The position numbers and the translations under genes were made by a program. A stretch of DNA of 64,000 nucleotides from Bacillota bacterium (GTDB lineage: Bacteria > Bacillota > Bacilli > Paenibacillales > Paenibacillaceae), in assembly GCA_023460795.1 (NCBI GenBank), contig JAEWPC010000033.1, positions 62,001-126,000 of the forward strand, in the 5' to 3' direction. A model generated the notes under the pieces. It searched no databases and was not told where the DNA came from. It was given only the letters and a program-made list of their open reading frames with translations. Position 1 is the stretch's first letter; every line of letters starts with the position of its first letter. Positions 35,583 through 42,938 of the stretch are shown piece by piece.

Positions 35583-37880
35583 ATGAGACGTAATAAAGAT
35601 CGTCCGCTTGGAAATCCGCTGAGTTTATCACAAGCAGCGGCAGGATGGAAGAACAGCGCAGCGATGCGGTGGCTCCTGCTCCTGCTTTTTGTGTTTTTGT
35701 TCTATTTCTCGATATCGCCAAGGCTCGTTCCCGAAACCTACGATATTACGCTTAACGGGAAGAGCGACCGCGATATTAAAGCACCGAAGCAGTTCGAAGA
35801 CAAGGAAGCGACGCTGCAAGCCCAGGAGCAGGCAGCCGAGCAAGTCAATCCGATTTATCCGATCGTCTCGCTTCGCAACGAGCTGATCATCGACGAGATT
35901 ATCGCGAGAATTGAACAGTTGAACCTGGACGATTCGATTACGGAATCGCAGAAAATCGAGATTTATAGAAGCACGATCCCAGAGCGGGTAGACAAGTATT
36001 TCTCCAATTTCGCCGAGACGAAGACGAATTCGGACACGTATTCGGAAAGCTTGCTGAGCGAGATGCAGAAAGTCGTGCAGGCACAGAAATACCCGATGCC
36101 GGAAGAAACCTACTATAAGCTGCCGAAGTTCACTTCGGATCAACTGCTCGAGATGCGCACCGTGGGACGGGAAGTCGTCCGCAAGCTGATGCAGGATTCG
36201 CTTACGGAAGCGGAGACGGCGCGCGCTCGGGTAGCCGAGCTCGTCAACGCCAGCTCCCTCTCCTTGAAGACGGAGCGTGAAGTCGTGCAGGAGCTGGCCA
36301 GACTCGCGATTTCGCCGAACAAGTTCTACGATAAGCAGGCAACCGAGGATGCGCGGGCGGAAGCTAGGCAGAACACGCAGCCGGTCATGATCAAGCAGGG
36401 AGATATCATCGTCACGAAGGGGCAGGTTATCAATCAGGACCTGTACGATCGGCTGGACGATTTGGGGCTGCTGAAGGAACGCAAAAACTATTTTCCGCAA
36501 CTAGGAGTTCTGTTGTTCTCGCTATTGTTCACCCTCGCGCTCTACGGTTATGGGGAGTTGACGACCGCGACGGCGGCGCTGCGGCGCAATAACGTGCATT
36601 GGACGATGCTGCTGCTCATCTTCGGGCTAAACATACTGTTCATGCATCTCGTGTCACTTACTCATAGCGAAGATTGGCCGTTCGTAGGTTTCTTGGCGCC
36701 GGTGGCGCTCGGCAGCATGCTGGTGACGCTGCTCATCGATTTCCATCTGGGCCTCGTCAGCGCGTTCTTGTTCTCTCTCATCGCTAGCATGATTCTGAAT
36801 GTCGAGCAGGAGCACATATTCGATTTCCATTACGGGTTCGTCGCCGCGGTCGTGTCGTTCACGGCCGTGCTGGCGATTCATCGCGCGAGCCATCGCTCGT
36901 CGATTCTGAAGGCCGGTATCATGGTGAGCTTGTTCGGTTCCATCGCCGTGCTGGCGCTCATGCTCGTCAATCCGAACCCGAGCAGGCCGGATTTGATCCA
37001 ATCCGTCGTTTTCATGTTCTCGAGCGGGTTGCTAACGGCGGTGCTGGTCATCGGACTAATGCCGTTCTTCGAGGTAACGTTCGGCATCCTGTCCGCCTTG
37101 AAGCTCGTCGAGCTGTCTAATCCGAACCATCCGCTTCTTCGCAAGCTGTTGACCGAGACGCCGGGAACGTATCATCACAGCCTTATGGTCGGCAATTTGT
37201 CGGAAGCGGCTGCGGAATCGGTCGGCGCTAACGGCTTGCTGTGCCGCGTCGGATCGTTCTACCATGACGTCGGGAAGACGAAACGGCCGCTTTATTTTAT
37301 CGAGAACCAAAACTCGTCCGGCAACCCGCACGATAAGCTCGACCCGCGGGTGAGCGCGTCGATTATTATCGCGCACGCGAAGGACGGAGCGGACATGCTG
37401 AAGGCGCATAAGCTGCCGAAGCCGATCCGCGACATCGCGGAGCAGCATCACGGCACGACGTTCTTGAAATATTTTTATTTCAAGGCGGTTAAGCAAGCGC
37501 AGGAGCAGGGCGTCGAGTGCGAATGGACGGAGGACGATTTCCGTTATCCCGGCCCGAAGGCGCAATCCAAGGAGGCTGCTATCGTCGGCATCGCGGACTG
37601 CGTGGAGGCGGCGGTACGGTCGCTTAGCCATCCAACGGTCGACCAGATTGAAGGCATCATCGGCAAAATCCTCAAAGACCGGCTGGACGACGGCCAATAC
37701 AATGAATGCGACCTGACGATGCGGGAGCTCGATACGATCGCGGAGACGCTAAAGGAGACGGTTATCGGGATGTTTCACTCCCGAATCGAGTATCCTGACG
37801 ATAAAGAACTGAAGAAAATGAAAGAAGCGCGGGAGGCGAAAGACGCCGTCGCTGCTACGGACAAGGAGACGAAACAATGA
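35583..37880 (+). CDS. 7TM-HD domain cyclic-di-AMP phosphodiesterase (PgpH/YqfF family)
   Basis: 765 residues. TM1 near residues 28-46, an extracytoplasmic 7TMR-HDED domain to about 300, seven helices between about 305 and 490, then a cytoplasmic HD domain: HHSLMVGNLSEAAAES, FYHDVGKTKRP (HD pair), HAKDGADML, EQHHGT and GIADCVEAAVRSL. The family hydrolyses c-di-AMP to pApA and so affects osmotic and wall homeostasis. Good GGGAGGGAG ribosome site. It overlaps ybeY by 4 bp. Confidence 0.95.
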   Translation: MRRNKDRPLGNPLSLSQAAAGWKNSAAMRWLLLLLFVFLFYFSISPRLVPETYDITLNGKSDRDIKAPKQFEDKEATLQAQEQAAEQVNPIYPIVSLRNELIIDEIIARIEQLNLDDSITESQKIEIYRSTIPERVDKYFSNFAETKTNSDTYSESLLSEMQKVVQAQKYPMPEETYYKLPKFTSDQLLEMRTVGREVVRKLMQDSLTEAETARARVAELVNASSLSLKTEREVVQELARLAISPNKFYDKQATEDARAEARQNTQPVMIKQGDIIVTKGQVINQDLYDRLDDLGLLKERKNYFPQLGVLLFSLLFTLALYGYGELTTATAALRRNNVHWTMLLLIFGLNILFMHLVSLTHSEDWPFVGFLAPVALGSMLVTLLIDFHLGLVSAFLFSLIASMILNVEQEHIFDFHYGFVAAVVSFTAVLAIHRASHRSSILKAGIMVSLFGSIAVLALMLVNPNPSRPDLIQSVVFMFSSGLLTAVLVIGLMPFFEVTFGILSALKLVELSNPNHPLLRKLLTETPGTYHHSLMVGNLSEAAAESVGANGLLCRVGSFYHDVGKTKRPLYFIENQNSSGNPHDKLDPRVSASIIIAHAKDGADMLKAHKLPKPIRDIAEQHHGTTFLKYFYFKAVKQAQEQGVECEWTEDDFRYPGPKAQSKEAAIVGIADCVEAAVRSLSHPTVDQIEGIIGKILKDRLDDGQYNECDLTMRELDTIAETLKETVIGMFHSRIEYPDDKELKKMKEAREAKDAVAATDKETKQ

Positions 37881-38416
37881 GCACGAATCAGCTGAGCTTG
37901 GAATGGATCGACGAACGGGAAGGCGGCGCGGGCGCGCGCGAGGAAGCCTGGATGGACTTGCTGGAGAAGCTGCTCCGTATCGCCGGAGAGAAGGAAGGCG
38001 TGCCTTCCGGCGTCGTGACGTTGACCTTGACCGACGACGAAGGAATCCGCGAGCTGAACCGGCAATACCGGAACTTGGACAAGCCGACGGACGTGCTGTC
38101 GTTCTCGATGCTGGAGGGCGAGGAAGCCGACATCAAGTACGAGGACGAGTACGAGCTCGTCGAAGGCGAACCGGATGAGGATGCGGACGTTACGGTCGAT
38201 CCGTTCGCCGAGATGATCGGCGACATCGTCATTTCCGTACCTCGGGCGGAGGCTCAGGCGGAGGAATACGGGCACAGCTTCGAACGGGAGCTTGGCTTCT
38301 TGTTCGTCCACGGTTTCTTGCATTTGCTCGGTTACGACCACGATAACGAAGAGCAAGAACGCGAAATGTTCGCGAAGCAGGAAGACGTGCTTAAGGAAGC
38401 GGGGCTAACCCGGTGA
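37877..38416 (+). CDS. ybeY: Endoribonuclease YbeY
   Basis: Zn-dependent RNase for 16S rRNA 3'-end maturation and ribosome quality control; 179 residues. The metal site HGFLHLLGYDH is intact, and RNLDKPTDVLSFSM and GDIVISV mark the fold. An acidic insert of about 35 residues (EADIKYEDEYELVEGEPDED...) lies between those two, making it slightly longer than B. subtilis YbeY (about 157). ATGA overlap with pgpH upstream and with dgkA downstream. Confidence 0.95.
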   Translation: MSTNQLSLEWIDEREGGAGAREEAWMDLLEKLLRIAGEKEGVPSGVVTLTLTDDEGIRELNRQYRNLDKPTDVLSFSMLEGEEADIKYEDEYELVEGEPDEDADVTVDPFAEMIGDIVISVPRAEAQAEEYGHSFERELGFLFVHGFLHLLGYDHDNEEQEREMFAKQEDVLKEAGLTR

Positions 38417-38787
38417 GCGGCTGGCGTTCGCGGGAAGTTCGCGCTTTCGGCTTCGCGTTAAGAGGCGTAGTCGAAGCCGTTCGCGGCGAGCGCCATATGC
38501 GATTTCACCTGGCTGCGGCAATCGTTGTCGCGGCCGTCGCGTGTTGGTTGCAGGTAGATGCGCACGACTGGCTGTGGCTGATCGCCGCGATCGGAAGCGT
38601 GTGGACGGCGGAGCTCTTCAACACCGCCGTCGAACGCGTCGTGGACTTGGCGTCGCCGGAGTTTCACCCTCTCGCCAAAGCGGCTAAGGATGTGGCTTCG
38701 GGGGCGGTTCTCATAGCGGCGATTTTCTCCGTCATCATCGGTATTATCGTATTAGGACCTCCTTTGTGGGAGCGGTGTTTCGGGTGA
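38413..38787 (+). CDS. dgkA: Diacylglycerol/undecaprenol kinase
   Basis: 124-residue small membrane kinase with three helices. Conserved residues: GERHMRFHLAAA at the N-terminus and AELFNTAVERVVDLASPEFHPLAKAAKDVASGAVL in the active-site region. In Gram-positives this family phosphorylates undecaprenol for wall synthesis rather than diacylglycerol. GTG start overlapping ybeY by 4 bp. Last gene before the second repeat array. Confidence 0.93.
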   Translation: MSGWRSREVRAFGFALRGVVEAVRGERHMRFHLAAAIVVAAVACWLQVDAHDWLWLIAAIGSVWTAELFNTAVERVVDLASPEFHPLAKAAKDVASGAVLIAAIFSVIIGIIVLGPPLWERCFG

Positions 38788-38788
38788 C

Positions 38789-38822
38789 GCCCTTATAACG
38801 ATATCCCCTTCGCTCAGGAAGG
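38789..38822 (+). repeat. 34-bp dispersed leader, copy 2
   Basis: Starts GCCCTTATAACGATATCC and continues CCTTCGCTCAGGAAGG. It differs at two positions from 18045-18078. Its inner 20 bp also form the left arm of the inverted repeat bounding this array. Confidence 0.85.
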
Positions 38823-39035
38823 GAATAACGGCCTCACGTGCTGCTAAATCGCCGGAGTAGCGCCATCCGCACGAATAACGGCCTCACGTGCCGCTAAATC
38901 ACAGGAGTAACGCCATCCGCACGAAATAACGGCCTCACATGCCGATAAATCGCCGAGTAGCACCAATCGCACGAAATAACGGCCTCACATGCCGCTAAAT
39001 CGACGGAACTTCATCCCTGAGCGAAGGGGATATCG
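38799..39035. repeat. Repeat array with 20-bp terminal inverted repeats
   Basis: CGATATCCCCTTCGCTCAGG at 38799-38818 is repeated exactly, inverted, at 39016-39035. Between them are four units of 50-51 bp starting at 38824, 38874, 38925 and 38975 (the last truncated by the right arm). Each unit begins AATAACGGCCTCAC and contains a CGGC-(7)-GCCG inverted repeat. No ORF is supported. The array fills the 272-bp gap between dgkA and cdd. Confidence 0.9.
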
Positions 39036-39059
39036 AAATAAAGAAGGTGTGGGATACCC

Positions 39060-39497
39060 ATGAGCATGAACGACAAAATCAACCAACTGCCTTATACGAT
39101 CGAACAATTACTATCGGCGGCGAAAGACGCTTTCGACCGTGCTTACGTTCCGTACTCGAACTTCAGAGTAGGAGCGGTGGCGCTGGACGACGACAACCAG
39201 TTGCACTACGGCTGCAATATCGAGAACGCCGCGTACAGCCCGACGAACTGCGCCGAGAGAACGGCGCTATTCCGCGCGGTGGCGGACGGCAAACGTCCGG
39301 GCCAATTCCAAGTCGTCGCGGTCATCGGGGACACGCCTGATCCGATAACGCCGTGCGGCGTATGCCGCCAAGTGATGGCGGAGCTGTGCGGGCCAGATAT
39401 GCCGGTCGTTCTGGGCAACCTAAACGGACAATTCCGGATCACGACTATCGCCGAACTGCTGCCCGGCGCCTTCACGTCTAAGGAATTACGCAGCTAA
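39060..39497 (+). CDS. cdd: Cytidine deaminase
   Basis: Deaminates cytidine and deoxycytidine in pyrimidine salvage; 145 residues. Zinc site: NCAERTALF (Cys plus catalytic Glu) and PCGVCRQVM. N-terminal YVPYSNFRVGAV is typical. ATG at 39060 with AAGAAGGTG upstream. It lies between the repeat array and era, the usual dgkA-cdd-era order. Confidence 0.97.
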   Translation: MSMNDKINQLPYTIEQLLSAAKDAFDRAYVPYSNFRVGAVALDDDNQLHYGCNIENAAYSPTNCAERTALFRAVADGKRPGQFQVVAVIGDTPDPITPCGVCRQVMAELCGPDMPVVLGNLNGQFRITTIAELLPGAFTSKELRS

Positions 39498-39547
39498 AGA
39501 TAACGAACATCCGCTATATCCGCACTAACGCAGACGCAATATTTTCC

Positions 39548-39595
39548 GAGGGCGAGTGAGCTCGAGCTCGACGAAGATTCAACTTATCGAGGAGA
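39548..39595 (+). repeat. Single 41-bp element merging into the era Shine-Dalgarno
   Basis: GAGGGCGAGTGAG... at 39548-39588, with the palindromic centre CTCGAGCTCGA, followed at 39589 by GAGGAG, the era ribosome site. It is the same element as at 28551 and 41909, here one unit only. Confidence 0.85.
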
Positions 39596-39601
39596 AAATC
39601 C

Positions 39602-40501
39602 ATGACCACTAAAGGCTTTAAATCCGGCTTCGTAGCCATTGTCGGCCGGCCGAACGTAGGCAAGTCGACGCTCATGAATCACGTCATCGGGCAGAAAATC
39701 GCGATCATGTCCGACAAGCCCCAAACGACGCGCAACAAAATCCATGGCGTATATACGACGGACGACGTTCAAATCGTGTTCCTCGATACGCCGGGTATTC
39801 ATAAACCGAATTCCAAGCTCGGCAACTACATGATGAAAGCCGCCGAGAGCGCACTGGACGAAGTGGACGCCGTGTTATTCCTGACGGACGTATCCGAAGC
39901 GTTGGGCGGCGGTGATCGCTACATCATCGAGCGCCTCAAGTCCATCAAGACGCCGGTGTTCCTTGTACTTAACAAAATCGATAAAATCACGCCGGACGCC
40001 ATGCTGCCGATTATCGACAAGTGGCGAAAGCTTCACGATTGGTCGGAAGTCGTACCGGTATCGGCGCTGCAAGGCAACAACGTGACCGCGCTATTGGACC
40101 AACTGTCGAAGTACCTCGGCGAAGGACCGATGTATTATCCGGCCGATCAAGTGACGGACCATCCGGAGCAGTTCGTGTGCGCGGAGCTGATCCGCGAGAA
40201 AATCCTGCAAATGACGCGCGAGGAAATTCCCCATTCGATTGCGGTAGAGATCGAAAGCATGAGCAAGGCCGAGAACGGTCTCGTCAACATCGGCGCGGTG
40301 ATCTACGTGGAGCGCGACTCGCAGAAAGGGATCATCATCGGCAAGAGCGGCTCGCTGCTGAAGGAAATCGGCAAACAGGCGAGAGCGGACATGGAGCGGC
40401 TGCTCGGGTCGAAGATTTTTCTGGAGCTGTGGGTAAAAGTCAATAAAGACTGGCGCAATCGCGAATCGGTGTTGAAATCGCTGGGCTTCAGGCACGATTG
40501 A
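39602..40501 (+). CDS. era: GTPase Era
   Basis: Essential GTPase for 30S assembly, 299 residues. G1 [10 protein letters not shown]2/G3 with DTPGIHKP, G4 NKID and G5 VSAL are present; the C-terminal KH domain ([23 protein letters not shown]) binds the 16S rRNA 3' end. ATG at 39602 with GAGGAG upstream inside the dispersed element. Confidence 0.98.
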   Translation: MTTKGFKSGFVAIVGRPNVGKSTLMNHVIGQKIAIMSDKPQTTRNKIHGVYTTDDVQIVFLDTPGIHKPNSKLGNYMMKAAESALDEVDAVLFLTDVSEALGGGDRYIIERLKSIKTPVFLVLNKIDKITPDAMLPIIDKWRKLHDWSEVVPVSALQGNNVTALLDQLSKYLGEGPMYYPADQVTDHPEQFVCAELIREKILQMTREEIPHSIAVEIESMSKAENGLVNIGAVIYVERDSQKGIIIGKSGSLLKEIGKQARADMERLLGSKIFLELWVKVNKDWRNRESVLKSLGFRHD

Positions 40502-40608
40502 CGATATGCGCGCCTAATCTTGTCAGGGATACCCTGCGGCGCATGGTGACATCCTATCTATGGAGAACGGAGAAGCATTTCATTTCCGCCGTGGGAGGAT
40601 GAGGCGCT

Positions 40609-40755
40609 GTGCGTGATTTCACGTGGCATGTGTTTAAGCAAACCGGCGATATTGAAGCTTATTTGCTGTATAAGGAAATGAACAATCTGAGCATGGCCGA
40701 ACCGAGCTCGGACGGCCTTGCGGAAGACGACGGAGATCGCGGGGACGAGGAATGA
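40609..40755 (+). CDS. yqzL: YqzL family small protein
   Basis: 48-residue protein from a GTG start, beginning MRDFTWHVFKQTGDIEAYLLYKEM, the signature of the YqzL family, followed by an acidic tail. GGAGG lies 10 bp upstream. Between era and recO as in B. subtilis; function unknown. Confidence 0.85.
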   Translation: MRDFTWHVFKQTGDIEAYLLYKEMNNLSMAEPSSDGLAEDDGDRGDEE

Positions 40756-40761
40756 TGACCG

Positions 40762-41592
40762 ATGCTCTATCGGGTAGAAGGCATAGTCATTCGTAGCGTG
40801 GATTACGGAGAAGGCAATAAGATCATTACCCTGCTTACGCCGAGTTACGGCAAGCAGGGCATTGTCGTGCGCGGAGCCAAAAAGCCGAAGAGCAGATTCG
40901 GCGCGATGGCGCAGCTGTTTACATACGGAGATTATTCGTATTACCGGACCAGCTCGCTTGGCACGCTTAACAACGCGGAGCTGCTCAACTCGTTCCGGGA
41001 GCTGCGGGAAGGGCTGGAAGGTCCGGCTTACGCCGCTTACGCCGCTGAGCTCACGGATCGTGCAATCAATGACGACGAAGCGGCAGCGTATTTATTCCAT
41101 CAGTTGAAGGCGTGTCTTGCGGCATTAGCCGAAGGCAAAGATCCTCAAATCGTGCTTCGCGCCTACGAGATGAAGATTAACGTCGCGGCCGGATACGAGC
41201 CGGTGCTGGACGAATGCGTAAGCTGCGGCCGCCAAGAGGGACCGTTCCGGTTCAGTCCGCTTGCAGGAGGGGCGTTGTGCTCGTCATGCCGTCATCGCGA
41301 CAGCGCCTCGTTGGAGCTGGAAGAAGGCGTGTGGAAGCTGCTGCGGGTGTTCGCGGCGCTGGATATGCGGAGGTTGGGCAACATTGCGGTGAAGGAGAAT
41401 ACGAAGCAGCAGCTTCAGCTCGTCATGCGCAGATGGATGGATACGCATCTGGGCTTGAATCTGAAGTCGCGCCAATTCCTAGACCAACTCGAGAAGTACG
41501 GCGATTTGCTAGGCGGTCCGATCGGGCGGCCGCGTCAGGCAGCTGATGCGCAGGAACCAGGAACGCCCGATGCGGGCGACGGGACGGTTTGA
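40762..41592 (+). CDS. recO: DNA repair protein RecO
   Basis: Recombination mediator that loads RecA with RecR and anneals strands; 276 residues. The N-terminal OB-fold (MLYRVEGIVIRSVDYGEGNKI) is followed by a helical domain with a C4 zinc finger: CVSCG and CSSCR. ATG at 40762, 6 bp after yqzL. The last 25 residues are low complexity and probably variable. Confidence 0.95.
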   Translation: MLYRVEGIVIRSVDYGEGNKIITLLTPSYGKQGIVVRGAKKPKSRFGAMAQLFTYGDYSYYRTSSLGTLNNAELLNSFRELREGLEGPAYAAYAAELTDRAINDDEAAAYLFHQLKACLAALAEGKDPQIVLRAYEMKINVAAGYEPVLDECVSCGRQEGPFRFSPLAGGALCSSCRHRDSASLELEEGVWKLLRVFAALDMRRLGNIAVKENTKQQLQLVMRRWMDTHLGLNLKSRQFLDQLEKYGDLLGGPIGRPRQAADAQEPGTPDAGDGTV

Positions 41593-41618
41593 CATAGGTC
41601 GCCTCGGTAGTTTAGAAT
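41589..41618 (+). promoter_or_regulatory. SigA promoter of glyQS
   Basis: TTGACA at 41589-41594 (overlapping the recO stop) and TAGAAT at 41613-41618, 18-bp spacer. The start of transcription falls just ahead of the T-box leader. Confidence 0.8.
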
Positions 41619-41624
41619 GGCTAC

Positions 41625-41856
41625 ATAATTGAATCGTTCTCGATGAAGGAGAAAGTAGCCGATGAACGTCGTCATCGCAGCGAGCCGGGGATCGTGCAAG
41701 CCCGGAGGGACGGCATGGGTGAAGGGCGCTCCGGAGAGAAGGCGCGAAAGAGCGGGTTTATGCCAATCGGCATAGGCCAAGTAGGGTGGAACCGCGGAAG
41801 ACATCAGCTTCCGTCCCTATGTCTGCAACGGCGGACGTGGGACGGGAGCTTTTTTA
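41625..41856 (+). promoter_or_regulatory. T-box riboswitch, glycine-type, controlling glyQS
   Basis: The conserved T-box AGGGTGGAACCGCGG lies at 41783-41797. Stem I shows AGTA (41654-41657) opposite GAAGGGC, with a likely GGC glycine specifier at 41725-41727. The terminator stem (AGCTTCCGTCCC with GGGACGGGAGCT, then six T) is at 41806-41856, mutually exclusive with an antiterminator using the T-box bases. Uncharged glycyl tRNA would favour readthrough into glyQ. The specifier assignment is inference from spacing and the downstream genes. Confidence 0.93.
41806..41856 (+). terminator. T-box regulated terminator
   Basis: 12-bp stem with one G-U pair followed by a T-tract at 41850-41855; the OFF state of the glycine T-box. 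Confidence 0.88.
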
Positions 41857-41908
41857 TGTTTCCCGAGGACCATTCGACGTTCGCCTAGTCCATACGAAGA
41901 AGCCATTA

Positions 41909-42041
41909 AAGGGTGAGTTAGTTCGAGCCCGACGAAGATTTAATTTTATCAAGGGTGAGTTAGTTCGAGCCCGACGAAGATTCAATTTTATCAAGGGTGA
42001 GTTAGTTCGAGCCCGACGAAGATTCAATTTTATCAAGGAGG
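41909..42041 (+). repeat. Three 42-bp units merging into the glyQ Shine-Dalgarno
   Basis: Units start at 41909, 41951 and 41993; a fourth start at 42035 reads AAGGAGG and is the glyQ ribosome site. Each begins AAGGGTGAGTTAG and contains TTCGAGCCCGACGAA. Units differ by a single base. They lie after the T-box terminator, so are transcribed only on readthrough. Confidence 0.92.
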
Positions 42042-42050
42042 AATGAAGCG

Positions 42051-42938
42051 ATGAATTTTCAGCAAATGACGCTGACGCTGCAGCAATTCTGGGCGGAACA
42101 GAACTGTATCGTCGTTCAACCTTACGACACGGAGAAAGGCGCCGGCACGATGAACCCGATGACGTTCCTGCGTTCGATCGGACCGGAGCCGTGGAACGTC
42201 GCGTACGTGGAGCCTTCCCGTCGTCCGGCAGACGGACGTTACGGGGAGAATCCGAATCGTCTATACCAGCATCACCAATTCCAAGTCATCATGAAGCCGT
42301 CCCCGGACAACATTCAAGAGCTGTATCTAGAGAGCTTGAAGCGTCTAGGCATCGATCCGCTGGATCACGATATCCGCTTCGTCGAGGATAACTGGGAATC
42401 TCCGACGCTCGGCGCTTGGGGTCTCGGCTGGGAAGTGTGGCTTGACGGCATGGAAGTGACTCAATTTACTTATTTCCAGCAAGTCGGGGGCATCGATTGC
42501 GTACCGGTCGCCGTCGAGATCACTTACGGCATGGAGCGGTTAGCTTCGTACATTCAGGACAAAGAGAACGTATTCGACCTCGAGTGGGTCGAAGGCGTCA
42601 GCTACGGGGACGTGTTCAAGCAACCGGAATACGAGCATTCCAAATATACGTTCGAGGTGTCCGACGCCGCGATGCTGTTCCAGCTGTTCTCGACCTACGA
42701 GGCGGAAGCGAAGCGCGCGATGGAACAGAACCTCGTGTTCCCGGCTTACGATTACGTGCTCAAATGCTCGCATACGTTCAACCTGCTCGACGCCCGCGGC
42801 GCGATCAGCGTTACGGAACGTACGGGTTATATTACGCGGGTGCGCAACTTGGCCCGTCAAGTCGCGGGTACTTACCTTCAAGAACGCGAGCGGCTGGAAT
42901 TCCCGCTGCTGAAGAAAGGAGCGGCGAACCATGGCTAA
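42051..42938 (+). CDS. glyQ: Glycyl-tRNA synthetase alpha chain
   Basis: Catalytic subunit of the heterotetrameric bacterial GlyRS, 295 residues. Class II motifs are visible: [19 protein letters not shown] and FQVIMKPSP (ATP site), [13 protein letters not shown] and [11 protein letters not shown] at 42051 with AAGGAGG upstream. It overlaps glyS by 8 bp; both are under the glycine T-box. Confidence 0.98.
   Translation: MNFQQMTLTLQQFWAEQNCIVVQPYDTEKGAGTMNPMTFLRSIGPEPWNVAYVEPSRRPADGRYGENPNRLYQHHQFQVIMKPSPDNIQELYLESLKRLGIDPLDHDIRFVEDNWESPTLGAWGLGWEVWLDGMEVTQFTYFQQVGGIDCVPVAVEITYGMERLASYIQDKENVFDLEWVEGVSYGDVFKQPEYEHSKYTFEVSDAAMLFQLFSTYEAEAKRAMEQNLVFPAYDYVLKCSHTFNLLDARGAISVTERTGYITRVRNLARQVAGTYLQERERLEFPLLKKGAANHG

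Noticed and set aside
18099..39035. CRISPR array
   Set aside because: The arrays are contiguous tandem units without unique spacers, and no cas gene is in the window.
40502..40608. Terminator or small RNA between era and yqzL
   Set aside because: ATGCGC/GGCGCAT could pair, but there is no T-tract and no promoter-like sequence.
41909..42034. tRNA remnants, because TTCGAGCCC resembles a T-arm
   Set aside because: No acceptor, D or anticodon arm, no CCA, and the era copy pairs poorly; only the local hairpin similarity remains.
41786..42046. 86-aa ORF running through the T-box terminator and the 42-bp repeats
   Set aside because: It begins inside the T-box terminator stem and consists of repeat translation; the region is explained by the riboswitch and the element before glyQ.
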